Positions 1 through 11,511 of a stretch of DNA of 64,000 nucleotides are shown in pieces. The DNA comes from Apodospora peruviana. Its lineage: Eukaryota > Ascomycota > Sordariomycetes > Sordariales > Lasiosphaeriaceae. Made by a program: the position numbers and the translations under genes. How positions within the stretch are numbered: position 1 is the first letter of the stretch; the number at the start of each line of letters is the position of its first letter. The stretch is taken from the NCBI GenBank assembly GCA_033439685.1, contig JAUEDM010000001.1:310001-374000 (forward strand), read 5' to 3'. Below the pieces are notes generated by a model. It saw nothing but the letters and a program-made list of their open reading frames with translations, did no database searches and was not told the DNA's origin.

Positions 1-620
1 TACCTATCTGGTTATAGTCTGGGCCATATCATATAATCATATGATGGTTGTCATTCCCGTTGGCTTTAATGATCCTTCAGCATTATTTCTAGCATAAATT
101 CTTCGGTATTTTATTACTTGCCCCAAGGTACGAACGAGGGCCAGGGAAATGGAAAACGGATGGGGATAAATAAAAAAGTCAGAGCAAAAAATAAGACGAC
201 GGGTGCTGTTTGCTTGCTTGCTTGCTTTGAGCTGCGTTAAGCTTGAAAGACACTCAGCTGAACTGAATGAACTGCGTGTATCAACTTTACGCGGCGCTGC
301 GAGCGCCTCCCAGCATCAACAGCTTCCTTCCATCAAAGCTGCCACTCAGCCTTTCCCCTCTCACTCTTTCCTCTCGCTTGAATCCCAGATACAGACTGAG
401 AGAGAGTTCCTTCCTATTCGTGGACCTTAGCCAAATTTTGCTCGGCATTTTCTAAAGATCAATTGGCACCCGAGTGAGCTACAGACCGTTTAACCGTTAG
501 TAGAACGCACACAAATTGGCTGATATATAACCAAGCCGACAGACAGACCTGTCATCTGGACGATACGAGTGATAATCAACGCCAACTAACTGAACCGGTG
601 CAAGACATAAAGCAGGAAAC
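1..620. other. upstream non-coding stretch
   Basis: No gene is supported here. The short open frames around 203-455 start in a low-complexity GCTT repeat (about 207-228) and look like chance. The last 100-200 bases are presumably promoter and 5' leader of the PSI-domain gene that follows. Confidence 0.5.
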
Positions 621-1499
621 ATGGGCGTGCTGGTCTCAAACCTAACTGCCGTTGTGACAAGCAATGATGGCGACGACGACGACGAGCAGCGGCTGTACCG
701 ATGCTGGGCGCTCCAAGGGTGCGGTGATTGCCTGAGATCTGAAGCCCGTTGCAGTTGGTGTCCATTCGTATGTGAAACTTTCTCTCTCTTACTTACCTAC
801 CCCTTCTTGGTGTTTTCTTCATTGTGCTGCCGTGAAACGATGATCGTCGGTTGCACAACTTTCACTTTCATATACCTATCACATACACCCGAGGGGTTCG
901 GGCTCCTTGCAACCTTTTCACGAGGAAAGATAGATATTCAACGACCCTCACAATAATCACACCTTCCACACACACACGTTCCAAACACAATAGGTACCAG
1001 TATCACCCCCTACGCTCCATTTGATCCCTCACTACCTACCGATCTAGATATCACATACCTCCTCCTCCTACTCAACTCAATAACTACTAACGCCCCCTCC
1101 CCGAAACAGACCCAATCCTGCGTACCAAACAACCATCGCATCATCCCCCTCCTCGCGCCAGCCTACAACAAACACATCTGCCCGCACCGGTCAGAGCGGT
1201 GGGAGATCCGCACCAACCCGCTAGGATGCCATGTATCAACCATCACGACGCTCACATCCATCGTCAACATCTTGTCGACTCTGCTCGTCGTGCTGCTGGT
1301 CTGGCTGGCCGCGTGGGCGGTGGCACGGTTAAGAAAACGAAATCGGGAGAAGCCTGGCTGGTTGTGGAACATCATCTCTTCTACGAGTCGCTGGAGCGAG
1401 CAGTTGACTGTGCTGAGGAGAAAGCTTCTTTTCCAAAGAAGGAAAAACCCGGATGATGATGACGAGACGGTAGAGGAGGAAGCGAGACCTTTGTTGTAG
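621..1499 (+). CDS. PSI-domain single-pass membrane protein
   Basis: Two exons, 621-767 and 1110-1499, joined in phase 0 across an intron with a GTATGT donor and an ACAG acceptor, give 178 residues. Residues about 27-55 hold a cysteine cluster (CWALQGCGDC, then C-x2-C before the junction and SCVPN after it) typical of PSI (plexin-semaphorin-integrin) domains. A hydrophobic segment follows at about residues 90-115 (LLVVLLVWLAAW), then a basic cytoplasmic stretch and an acidic tail. There is no clear signal peptide, so the membrane segment probably acts as anchor with the PSI domain outside or lumenal. The partner is unknown. The intron is long for this window (342 nt), so an extra small exon inside it cannot be excluded. 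Confidence 0.72.
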
Positions 1500-1783
1500 C
1501 AATGAAGTGATGCCGAACATTTACGCTTGTCTTTATGTCGACACACTCCTAAGCAGAGTTACCTAAGAAGCAAAGCATTTTCTTTCATATTGTACATATT
1601 ACTAGCTACCATTTTGATCTCTCTAACTGGCCCGTCAAGCGGTCATGTTTACATAGCAGCTTAGGGTTCTTACGACAAATCCAACCGTGAGAAGACCGCG
1701 TTTTTTCCCACACACCAACGAGCAGAGCTAACGGGGTGAATAGACGCTTTTATTCCCATCCCAAAAATTTCCGACTTTCCTTC

Positions 1784-4160
1784 TCAGTTCCAGATGCCTA
1801 GAGTTTTCTGTGTCTTCTCCGCTAGTCCGTTATCATCACCAGCCGCGGCCTTGTCCGCGTCAATGCCAGAGTACTTGTTGATCCATGAAATAACCTCCCG
1901 ATGCCAGACCAGCGAGTTTTCCGGCTTTAGGACCCACTGGGTTTGTTATATCAGCATGAGATCTCATAATCACGCTTGGGCTTGAACTGGCACTTACATG
2001 GTTCTCATCCGGAAACACGAGAAGCTTGCTCGGAACCCCCTTCGCCTGGAGGATATTGAACGGCGACAGTCCCTCCGTTATGGGTAGCCGGTAGTCCAGC
2101 TCGCTGTGGATTAACTGTGCGGGTAAGCTAGTTAGCAAAAGGAAATATCAACTCTGGTATAACATCCAACGCTTACCAACTGCGGCGTTGCCCACTCGTT
2201 CACAAACCGCGCCGGGTCCCACTTCTCGTAGCCTTCACGGTTCTCGTAGATGGTCCCCTCGAAGTCGTGAATTGGAAAGAAGAGCTCCTCTGTACTCCAT
2301 TGGTTCAGAGTGCTGAAAACACCGTCGTGGCAGACCAATGCCTTGAACTTGCGTCCCAACGGGTGGCCCTGAATCCAGTCTAATATCCAAAAGTTAGTTA
2401 CTTAACCAACTCATATGGAAGAAGAAGTGCGTACTTATCATATACCCCCCATAACTCGCACCAAGCGCCACGGCCCGATCAGTGTCCACATACGGCAAAT
2501 TGTCCTTGATATACTCAAAGCAGTTGACCAAGTCATTGTACGGCCTGCCGCCCCAGTCGCCTTTAATACCATTCTGCAACGCCATGCCGTACCCCGTGCT
2601 GCCCGTCGGGTTCGGGCTCACAACAACATACCCCTGCTCCGCAAAGATGGCCGGATTCCATCGCGTGCTCCATCCGTCCATCCAGGCACCCTGGGGACCA
2701 CCATGAATCAGAAACGCCAGCGGATACTTCTTATTCTTATCAAAACCCGACGGCCGCATGACCAGCGCGTGCACGTCATAGTCGCCTGCCCCTTTAAAGG
2801 TAATTTCACCCACGCTGGACCGCGAAAGCCCAAACGTCTTGCCCTGCTTCGAGTTCGACGACACCACATAATTGGTACCCTCTGACGGATCAACGACGCT
2901 GTAGCAGCTGTTATCGACGAGCGACGAGCTCGTGACGAACAATTTGCCCGAGGAATCCGCGAGCTGTTTAATATCACCAACGCTGCCTTCTGCGGTCTTG
3001 ACATGTTTCGGGAGATCCTTGGCGTCATCCGGCTTCGATGGTAGTGTGAAGATCAGGTTGCGTCCGGATTTCTCGGCCGTGACGAACAATGAAGCGTCAT
3101 CCTTGCTCCAGGTGATACCATCTGGCCGGAAGTCCCAGCCGCCTTCGCCGTCATCCGTCTTGTAGAACTCCTCCACTTTGGACACATCGTCGACGTCTGG
3201 TAGGAGGAGAAGTCGGGGCTTGTCGCTCTCGTATTGTTTGCTGCGCATGCGGCCAAAAGCGACCTTGCGACCGCAGTGAGAGAATGTCGGGCTGCTGCTA
3301 TAACCATCCAGACTCGGGGTCTCGACCAGTTTGGGGGCTGGTGGCTTCGTCTCGGTGAAGGTGCTCAGGGGTAGATAGTACAGGTCGGTCTTGGTGTACA
3401 TGGCAGGGTCGAGCTCGGGGTCCTTAGCCACGAACACCAACCCCGACGAGCTGATATCGAAGTCACCTGTGCCTCCAAACGGTGCCACCGGCGACGAGAG
3501 TTGCGTCCTGGCCAAGGCGTTGATCAACCCATCAGTGCCGGGCGAGTACTTCCCCTCCTTCTTTTTCAGGACAGTATACCAAAGGGAGCTCCTATTCTTG
3601 GTGATCCACGAGTCCCAATGGCGGACGAATAGGCCGGTGTAGATCTTTGCGCTGGAGTATGGCTTCTTCTCGGTCTCCGGGTTGGCCAACTTCCCGTCAG
3701 GGGTAGCGAGGGCCGAGCAGACTAGAGCAATATCTCCGTTTGGAAGCTTCTTGGCCTTGATGTTCGAGATGCCACCGTCAATGACTGCGACTTCGTGGTG
3801 TCTGCGGTGTGTTAATAGGACTGTCAAGTTTAGAAAGATGGACTTGACCTACGCGGACCCAGGGTGAGATGCAGTATCGACCACAATGCTGGTGGTGCCC
3901 TTCTCGCCTCCCTTGAGGTAGAGAAACATATCGTCCTCGAGCCATGTCGGCTCACTGGCGTTCGAGTCCTCAACTAGCACGGTCGAGTGTCCGGACTCGA
4001 TGTCGAGGAGCTTGATCTGGGCTATCTTCTTGTGAGTCTCAAACGAATAAGTTGAGACGGTGAACAGCGCCTTCTTTCCTGACTGGTTGGGTACTGCTGC
4101 CGAGCGTCGAGGGGCCGAGAGGAGCACCTGCGGGGTGAACTTTGTGGCGTATAGCGTCAT
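1784..4160 (-). CDS. DPP5: dipeptidyl-peptidase V-like S9 serine peptidase
   Basis: Five exons (4160-3853, 3801-2435, 2379-2177, 2114-1998, 1936-1784) give 715 residues, the usual size for dipeptidyl-peptidase V. The N-terminal two thirds should form the S9 beta-propeller and the C-terminal third the alpha/beta hydrolase. The nucleophile motif GASYGGYM lies near residue 553, the acid in SELDYRLP near 630, and the histidine in PDENHW near 664. The family removes X-Ala and similar dipeptides from peptide N-termini. Secreted fungal members start with a signal peptide; this one starts MTLYATKFTP with none, so a cytosolic peptide-recycling form is inferred. Every intron has a GTAxGx-type donor, and the frame is kept at each junction. 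Confidence 0.9.
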
Positions 4161-5024
4161 TATGATGGTTGTGGATTGGCTATGGTTTAGGAGGAGAGAT
4201 AGGAAAAGATCAAAGTCACAACTGCGAATACATCATGGAACTCAACCGTAACCTGAAGTTTAAGGAAGGTAGGCGCAGACAAAGCGGCCTTCTTAATATC
4301 GGATGTTATTATTCCGTAGTCGGTGGCTGAGATGCCCAACGCTCCGGCCGAAGCTACCCCGACCCCGCACCCATTGACTGAGCGGGCAGCGAGCAGTCAA
4401 CTGGAAGGTGCCGGCAGTGATCGTTGGTGACGTCCCCGAGCGGCCGCGGGCCTGCCTATTCCGGGAGGTAGGATACTATAAAATTGCGCAGCCATTGCTT
4501 CCCTTGAGAAACTCTCGAGCTTTGCGTCCATTGAAGGATGCGATCAGCAAACTTAACCGAGTGTTACAAAGCTACCCGGTAACGTTGGGCAAATCATATC
4601 GTCCGTCTCAGCTCAACCGGGCAGCTACGGATATAACATACAGGTAAGAAGTAAGTGGTCAGCATTTATTGATGTTAGAGGACCTCGCCCTAGCTAGCGA
4701 CTATACGCTGACGCCCGGGTTAAGGTTACACTCAACCACCAGAACAGCCGCCTAATATAAACTGATTATTGCAGACAGCTGCGCGAGCAGCATGAAACAA
4801 CAGCTCTACCTGTGTGTCTGTCCGTCTTACCTAATTCCCCAAAGGTCAGATAGCCTCAAGAGATGAAGCTGCATTTTGAACTCCAGGATCCGTATCAAAC
4901 CCCATAGAAACAATCAGACCACCATGATGATATCCCATAAATCCCAACGCTCAAACACCACCTGCCTTATCCAAACGCCAGCCAATAAACACCTTAATCA
5001 CCACCAATGCACTGAGAACAAGGA
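4161..5024. other. intergenic: DPP5 promoter and EAF6 3' flank
   Basis: No supported gene. The right part lies downstream of the EAF6 stop and the left part upstream of the DPP5 start. Both genes read leftward, so this is one promoter plus one 3' region. Confidence 0.5.
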
Positions 5025-6648
5025 TTACTTCCTAGCAGCCCCAAAGTTCGTCTTAACTTTCTTCGGCTCTCTCGAGTCCGTCTCGCTGTCATCTTCATTG
5101 CCAGGTGCACTTCCGCTCCTCTTCCCACCACTACCACCCGCCGCAGCACCCGGAGTGCCACCTGCGGCAGCAGCCGTGGCAGCCTTACTAGCCGTAGCCT
5201 TCTTACTCTTCTTGGATGGGGCCTTACCTGCCGTCGCAGAAGTGGGCGTCGGCGCGCCCGACAGAGCGTCTTTATCCTTGAACGAGGTCGAAATTGGCGT
5301 CGGCGCGTGCGACGCCGGGGTGGAATGTGTCGTCGAGCCAGGGGTTTGCGCGTCCTATATGACATAACATCAGTTGGCTTCTTCTCGCTCCCCCGGTGAA
5401 TCTGGAGGTGAGAAGCGTACCGCTGCATTAGGGTTATACGACACTGAGCTCCTCGAAAAGACTCTATTGGCGTCCATCAGGCCCGTCTTCCGTCGCTGAG
5501 CCGCCGCGTTCGTTGTGCCCTTTGCATAATTATCGAAGCCGGTGATAATGTTTCCGCCGGGCGTGTTCTCGAGGTACTCAGTCTCTTTGGCGTAGATGGA
5601 CTCGTCTTGTGCTGCCTGTATCTAATATCAGCTTTTGTTCCTCCCTCTCCAGTATGTTCTTCGTCCTCGACAGCTTATAAATCACACGGCGCAACCACCG
5701 CCCACCTCCAGGAGCGAACGCAACATCCTAACCACCGTCTGGCTGGTTGATATGATGCGCGCTCCATGAGCTGGGTGGACACCGTCCAACCATCGGAATG
5801 GATGTAGTAGTACTCACAATACTCCTGTCCAAAACCCTCTTCCTCGCAATCAGTTCCTTAAGGTGCTGCCTCTGCTTCTCATAATACGAGGCCCCTCCTC
5901 CGCCGGCCGGAATAGCTCCACTACCACCCGCACCTCCCGCACCGCCAGATGCAGCAGTGTTGGCATTGCCACCTCCACCGCCGGCTCCCACCGCACCAGC
6001 GGGGGCTGTTACCAGCCCAGCATTTGCAGGCTCCGGCATTTCTATCTGCGGTGTTGCGCGCGTCGCGGTCTCTGTCTCGTTCTCTGTCTCTAAAGCTTGG
6101 TGCGCGGCTCGTTCGCTCGTTGCGCGCGTCGCAGTCTCGTTCTCTGTCTCTAGAGTTTGGTGCGCGTCGCGTTCGCTCGTCGTTGCACAACTCTCGTCGG
6201 GGCTAAGCTCCGTGCGTAGTTCGTTGCCAGTCTCTTCATCTGTCTCTGGAGCCCGCTGCGTGTCTGCCGGCGCGCTATTGCTCTCGCCGTAGCCAAGTTC
6301 CTCTCCTAGTGCGTCGAGGTCAGTTGTTGAGACGGTCGACAGCGACGAATCGTTCCCAGTATCTTCTTCTGTCTCTAGAGCAGCGCAATGCGTGTTTCGT
6401 TCATTCGTTGCGCTGCTGCTCTCGTGATTGCTTTCGTGCTGTGTAGGTTTCTCGAAAGGTCTCGCCGAGCGCAAGTTGTACCCTGTCGAGGTGGATTGGA
6501 CTGCCGGGTTTGTTGAGTTCGGTTCGCCTTGATTAGTTTCAGTGTCGCGTCCTCCAGAGTCGCTTGTGACGAGTGGAGGGTCGGGGTCCATCCAAGCCAA
6601 GATTTCCAAGCTCAGTGGTGCCGCCGGCAATTTTGGCGCACGGTCCAT
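5025..6648 (-). CDS. EAF6: NuA4 histone acetyltransferase subunit Eaf6, N-terminally extended
   Basis: Exons 6648-5818, 5621-5421 and 5354-5025 give 453 residues from the first in-frame ATG. The Eaf6 core is clear. A coiled-coil start (SYYEKQRQHLKELIARKR) runs across the first intron into IYAKETEYLENTPGGNIITGFDNY, then NRVFSRSSVSYNP, followed by an Ala/Ser/Lys-rich tail ending in NFGAARK. Eaf6 belongs to NuA4 (and NuA3-type) acetyltransferases. The family is normally about 150-250 residues, and an internal ATG at 6039 would give a standard 250-residue protein beginning MPEPANAGLV. The roughly 200 residues before it are acidic, low complexity and internally repeated, with unit lengths that keep the frame. 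I therefore report the long form, but which start is used is open. Confidence 0.82.
6058..6440 (-). repeat. in-frame degenerate tandem repeat in the Eaf6 N-terminal extension
   Basis: Successive degenerate units encode variants of SER-x-AHQ-x-LETENET-x-TRA. Two good copies sit at about 6058-6180 (unit lengths 60 and 66 nt) and weaker ones at about 6215-6260 and 6360-6430. At DNA level the shared core on the + strand is a TCTCGTTCTCTGTCTCTA-like block followed by TTGGTGCGCG. Unit lengths differ by a multiple of three, as expected if the region is translated. Confidence 0.7.
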
Positions 6649-7554
6649 CTCAAGCGGGTCCGCCAGAGGCGGGTGTTCTCTTTTAGGGGTCAACACTTGC
6701 CAACAATTGACATCGTGAAGCTCAAGGCTGCCACCACATATCAAGTATTTATATCATCATACGACTGTCACAGTGAATTACATTAAAAAGTATCCTACGT
6801 GTAGTCTAACAACATCGATCGTGATTTACTTCTTCAAGCAAGGGAATCCACATTCGCAAACCCGATCTCACAACAAACATTCCGTCTTTCCTCCCGTGGG
6901 TATCTCTTCCCAAACGATCTTCCAGCGTCTAAACACTTGGGCAGTAGGTACCACACCTGCCTGTCTGTCATGAATGATAGCATTCTGGACCTTCCAACAT
7001 TGCGACGGCGGTACCATGCCTTGGTATGTAACGTGTATGAAAAGAACCTGAGCGCACAATATTCAGACTGTTCTCTCTCGCTGCAGGATTCTATTGAGAG
7101 TGCGTTCCAACTCGTGAAATCCCACACGCAAACTCGTATGATGTGAATGATGGACCATGTACCGTGGTCATTTGTCCCTCGAGAAACTCCAAGTCAGAGT
7201 CATATGTGGTGAATGACAGACCATGTACCGTTGGTCATTTTGTCATCAAAAACCCCCAGGGTGAGAGTCGTATGTCACGAATGATGGACCATGTACCGTG
7301 GTCAGTTTGCCCCCAAGAAATCCTCAGATCAGAGTCTCTGAATGACGAGCCATGTACTCAGACAATTCCCCTCGAGAGACTCCAGATGCAGAGTCATGAT
7401 AGATGTGAATGTGGACCATTCACAGTGGCCAGTCCGCGGGAAACCCTCAAGTTCAGAACCATATTATGGAGAATGGTGGACCATGTACCGTGGTCATAGA
7501 GAACAAATGCTTCAAGCAAGGTTAGCCTCTGCAGTGGCATCGGCAGCAGCGCCA
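6649..7554. other. intergenic: EAF6 promoter side, minisatellite and 3' flank of the PWI gene
   Basis: No supported gene. The right half is filled by the roughly 65-bp tandem repeat listed separately. The open frame across 7143-7499 only exists because the repeat units lack stops; unit lengths are not multiples of three. Confidence 0.55.
7145..7500. repeat. six-copy minisatellite, period about 65 bp
   Basis: Units begin with a GAATGATGGACCATGTACCG-like block at 7145, 7211, 7279, 7340, 7407 and 7471, giving spacings of 66, 68, 61, 67 and 64 bp. The second half of each unit carries a CTCGAGAAACTCC / AGTCAGAGTCATA-like block. The last copy is partial. Copies differ by substitutions and small indels, so the array is old rather than freshly expanded. 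It lies between two genes and does not look coding. Confidence 0.9.
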
Positions 7555-9600
7555 TTATTCTTTTTTGAGTCTCAGCTGTATAATGCGTTCTCTCAACGCC
7601 TTTTCGCGGAGCTCATTAGCTTTCTTCGGGTCCTGTGGAGCCGTTAGTCGTCTGCCAACGAAGTCGGCTCGCCCTCGGCCGGCCGACGTACCTGCTCAGC
7701 ACTTGACGTCGGTTCGCGGTTGTGGGATGATCGAGGTCTGTCTCCAACGCCTGGAACATCAGCCGACTCGGTTTTGATAGCAGGTGCGGTTTTAACAGCA
7801 GGAGAAGAAGACATAAATGACCCTCTGCGGTCTGGACCGCCCGGAGTACGACCGCCTCTTGAACTTCGGACGCTGCCGACACTACCGGCTCGTCCTTGAT
7901 AGACTGGGCTGAGTCTGCCTTGGGAACTGCCGACACTACCGGCTCGTCCCCGAGATCCTCCACCGTATCTGCCTGAGCGACGTCTATTACGCCGGCGTCG
8001 ACTTCCGTATGAACTGGCAGAACTCATGCTATGAGTCATGCTAAGACTGCGGCTATCGCGTCGCCTGTTCCGGGAGATGCTGCGGCTGTCACGTCTGGAA
8101 CGTCTTCGTGGCGGAGAACGACTACGGCTGCGAGAGGAACTGAACGATCGGGATCGTGTGTAGCGTCGGCTACGGCCATTAGAGCGACTTCTAGTCCGAC
8201 GTCTGTTGCGGCTTCTGCTGCGAGATGGAGAGTACCGGCGTCTCTTTGGTGAGGGAGAGCCGCGAGCGGACGATGGTGAGCGAGAACGGCCGCGTGGTGA
8301 TCGGACGCGCTTCTTGCCGTCTCGGACGGGGGAGGGTGATCGCGATAGCGATCTAGGGCGACGACGTCTTGGCGGGTTCGCAGATCTGGAGTCCTCTCTC
8401 TTGACCTTGCGGTCAATGCTGGAGCTTCGTGACAGAGATCGGGAAGCTGAGCGTGCGGCTGGCGATCGGGTGCGAGATCGTCGACGTCTGTCGTCAGAAC
8501 GTGGTCCTCCACCGCGTCGGAAGGATTGGTTCCCACGACCGCCGGGGACATATGTATCTCCTCGTCCTCGAGGAGCCCGGTCTCGGGCGCTGTCAAAGCG
8601 AGGAGGTGAGCGAGGGCGATTACCCCGCTCACCTCCACCGCGACCACCGCCTCGGTCGTCACGACCTCCACGGTACGAGTCACCTCGTCCGCCTCCGCCA
8701 CGGCCACCACCTCGTCCACGATCGCGGCGATCAAAATCTTGGCGTCGCTGTCGGTCGTGCTCGGCGAGCTTGTCGCGCTTCTCAGCCTCGGCCTGTCAAT
8801 CCGGTCAGCATCTTCAATTGGAACAAACAAGTATGTTACGAGCTTTTCCAATGAGGGCAAAGCATCCGGAACAGACCGCGCCCTCAGGTCTCAAAGGGTC
8901 CCAAACTCTTTCAAAAGGAATGCTGGGAGCTCGGTAAGGCAGCCCGCGTGGAACCTAACGAGTGCCTGAGCTCCGAGCTCCGAGCTCGTCCACTGCTCAA
9001 AATGAAGGTGTGCTGAAGATTCTTAAATCAAATGGAGATGTACCTTCTCCTGCATCAGGATCTCGAGTTTCTTAGCCTCAAGGAGCTCCTTGGGCACGCC
9101 CTGGGGACTGGCTTGCGCACTAAGCAGCAAGTTCCACAGTTCTTTGCAGAAGGACGGTGTGTCCTTGTCGAGAAATCCAGTGAGCTGGATTTGTAAACCC
9201 TTTATGTCAGGCTGTATCGCTCTGGGTCAGCATATGTGCGGGTGCAGGCATGTGGGTCGGCTCGTGTGGGCGGAGAACTCACGTATCGGTTGTCTTCAAT
9301 CAAGTTGAAGACGAGCTCAGTGACGACATCGTCTTCGAGCCCAAGGATCTCCGTGATTCGCGGGGCGATCCAGCTGTGTGAGCACCCAATTGTTAGCGAC
9401 TGCTTTGGGGGAAGTGTGAACAGCGGCAATCGCAGCGACCGGCCGCGGGAGTGCTCGGGGGGGGGGGGGGGGGGGGGGATTGAGAATGCGACCTACTTCT
9501 TCATGACTTGCAGATTTACTTTCTGCATGTCGACCTTCTGGTTAAATTCCGGAGGGAATTTAGTGCTCTTTAAGAGCTTTGCGTCAACGCCGGTCGCCAT
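7555..9600 (-). CDS. SRm160/SRRM1-like PWI-domain RS splicing protein
   Basis: Five exons (9600-9497, 9373-9283, 9211-9044, 8792-7692, 7632-7555) give 513 residues. Residues about 10-120 form a PWI domain, with the family motif present as NWIAPRITEILG and EDDVVTELVFNLIE; this domain binds nucleic acid in SRm160-type splicing co-activators. The rest is RGG-like (DRRDRGRGGG, YRGGRDDRGGG) and then long RS/RRRS-rich sequence ending in KKANELREKALRER. A nuclear mRNA-splicing or export adaptor is inferred. The last intron keeps a CTAAC branch site and CACAG acceptor; without it the frame stops at 7644. An upstream in-frame ATG at 9771 exists, but family members start at the MATGVDAKLL methionine used here. 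Confidence 0.85.
9457..9478. repeat. G22 homopolymer inside intron 1 of the PWI gene
   Basis: Twenty-two consecutive G on the + strand, read as a C22 tract in the pre-mRNA of the leftward PWI-domain gene. It lies within the first intron (9374-9496), nearer the donor. Its true length may differ because such tracts sequence poorly. Confidence 0.9.
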
Positions 9601-10712
9601 TGTGCGGGTGCTGGTGCGGTGCCAATGGGAGAGTGGTGTTGCGTGAAGAAAGAAGGTCAAATTCCAGCACCGCCGACGAGAGCTGAATGATGTCGTTTCG
9701 GCGGCGCGTTTTACTGCCGGCAGCGCGTGCGCCGGGGCGTCCCTCGCCAGTAAAAAGTGGGAACCTTGCATGAACTAGTGCGTGGTGCTAGTGCAAGGGC
9801 GGGGCTTGACAGAAAGGAGGGGCAGTCGACTTTGAGTTCAAGGTGAGAATTGAAGAATCAAAGTGGGAGACAGTATCCGAGTTGGGTTTGATTAACGAGT
9901 GAGATAGGAATATTAATATTCGGTCCTGTGTTAAGATATCTCTAGCCCAAGTTTCATATCCAGCTAATGATCAGATGCAAGAACACCAGAAACTCCGGTT
10001 ACCCAAGCTCATCTTCGCTTCCTTTCATCCTTTACTGTAACTCTTCATCAGTAAGCGCAGCCAAGCTCGATGCGCCAACACACGCTGAGGTGTTAAGGTC
10101 AAAACATTTATGTCAGATCACTGGCTTCAGGTGTTGGTAATACCATAAATAACGCAATCGCTAGACATATCTTGTCTATATGTGCATCTCTCACCAGCTC
10201 TAAAGTACAGATAACAATCCGTCAACCAGAAGCGAAGGTGATGAACCTTGATAAACAACCGGATGCCAACCCATACCCTCCAGATAAAACGACTTCCAGC
10301 AAACGAAACAGTTCATTATTCTTGTTGTCCATCATGACAAATAATTCCAGACATGTCGACTACCCTCCATTATCGTGTCATCATTTCCCAGCCCTCCAAG
10401 TAGCAAAGGGTTTCTAGCCTAAACCCAGTTCACGCCGAAACACCAACAGGAAACCCGAATATCGCGTTGAGACAAGAGTGGAGGGTTGACTCTGCTTGGA
10501 GACACAGAAGAAAATACCAGTGTTCTTCCTACCAGCCTGCCTCGCCATGTTCCATAACATCCATAACCTCGGTGTACTCGTTTCATAGCAAGACACACAA
10601 ACGACTTTTCCTCAATGCGCCGTAAAATCAACCGCACCAGGAGGGAAATGCAACCAGCCCAAATAGACTTACAAGATAACAAAGAGACCCATCATGTAAA
10701 GCATCACATCCC
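9601..10712. other. intergenic: PWI-gene promoter and 3' flank of the next gene
   Basis: No supported gene. Open frames near 10172-10682 are short, lack family features and overlap one another on opposite strands. Confidence 0.5.
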
Positions 10713-11511
10713 TTAATCAACGTGATCCGAATCCGGCTCGAGAGGTGATTTGGGATAAGTGTATCGGTTCTGTCGACCTAGGTCGCCACTGCCACCAGCC
10801 TTCTTCTCAGCGTCCTGCCGTGCCTTGAGCGCAGCAATCTTCTCCCTCAACTTGACCAGGCTCGAATTATCCTGCTGCTTCAGCTTGGCGCGAATCTCAT
10901 ACAGTTGCATGAGCGAGCCCGCTTTATCGACATCATCTTCCCACTGTTCGACGGACGAGAGGTTAGGCACGGCGTGATCCGATGACGAGACGTTACTGAG
11001 AAGAGAAGAGGAAGAATGGTGCGGTCTAGGTCTAACTACCTCTGCTCCCTCGCGTCGCGGGGTACCCGGTACGGACCCCTGCGCCGAGTTGGTCCGACTG
11101 AGCGGCGGCGTGTTGAGGATGCCGCGACGGCCGAAGTCGAATGTGGCCGGGGACGAAGTTCGTGGAGACAAAATCGACGAGCTCGAGCCCATGCGCTGAT
11201 GGTGGCGCTGCCCTGGTCGGATAAGAGCTTGCTCTTTCAACGTTGAAGACGACGGGTCGCTGGTTGGGAGGTTTGAGGCGGTAGGAGTGCCGAGCGTCTT
11301 GTTCGCCGACACGAGCGCAACTGCTGCTTGTTTATCTTGCTGTTGTATTTGACGAGACGGGATGTTAGTGAACTGCTGCAACGGGTGGGGATCAGATGCC
11401 GGTGTCCGTCACGTCGTCGCCGCGCCGCGACAAAGAGGCCCGCATAAGACGTACCGCGGCGTTCAGATCGCTGAGGTCGGCCAGCATCTGGGCCAACTGA
11501 ATGCTCTCCAT
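10713..11511 (-). CDS. uncharacterised protein with C-terminal coiled coil
   Basis: Two exons, 11511-11455 and 11375-10713, joined across a GTACGT...TTGCAG intron, give 239 residues. I do not recognise the family. The N-terminus (MESIQLAQMLADLSDLN) is a short amphipathic helix. The middle is Ser/Thr/Pro-rich with SPRT and TPP sites that could be phosphorylated. Residues about 165-215 (QLYEIRAKLKQQ, LVKLREKIAALKARQ) are strongly predicted-looking coiled coil. The acceptor is a CAGCAG pair, so one extra glutamine is possible. A coiled-coil adaptor regulated by phosphorylation is a guess. The methionine used is the only ATG of the open stretch; the open frame before it begins with GTG. Confidence 0.68.

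Noticed and set aside
7143..7499. 118-codon open frame across the 65-bp minisatellite
   Set aside because: Repeat unit lengths (61-68 bp) are not multiples of three, so units are read in different frames; the frame is open by chance.
8036..8860. 274-codon minus-strand frame
   Set aside because: Out of frame with the RS-coding exon; the RS frame gives a coherent PWI/RS protein with good splice sites.
8206..8937. 243-codon + strand frame
   Set aside because: Exact antisense of the RS-rich exon of the PWI gene; Arg/Ser codons leave the complementary frame open.
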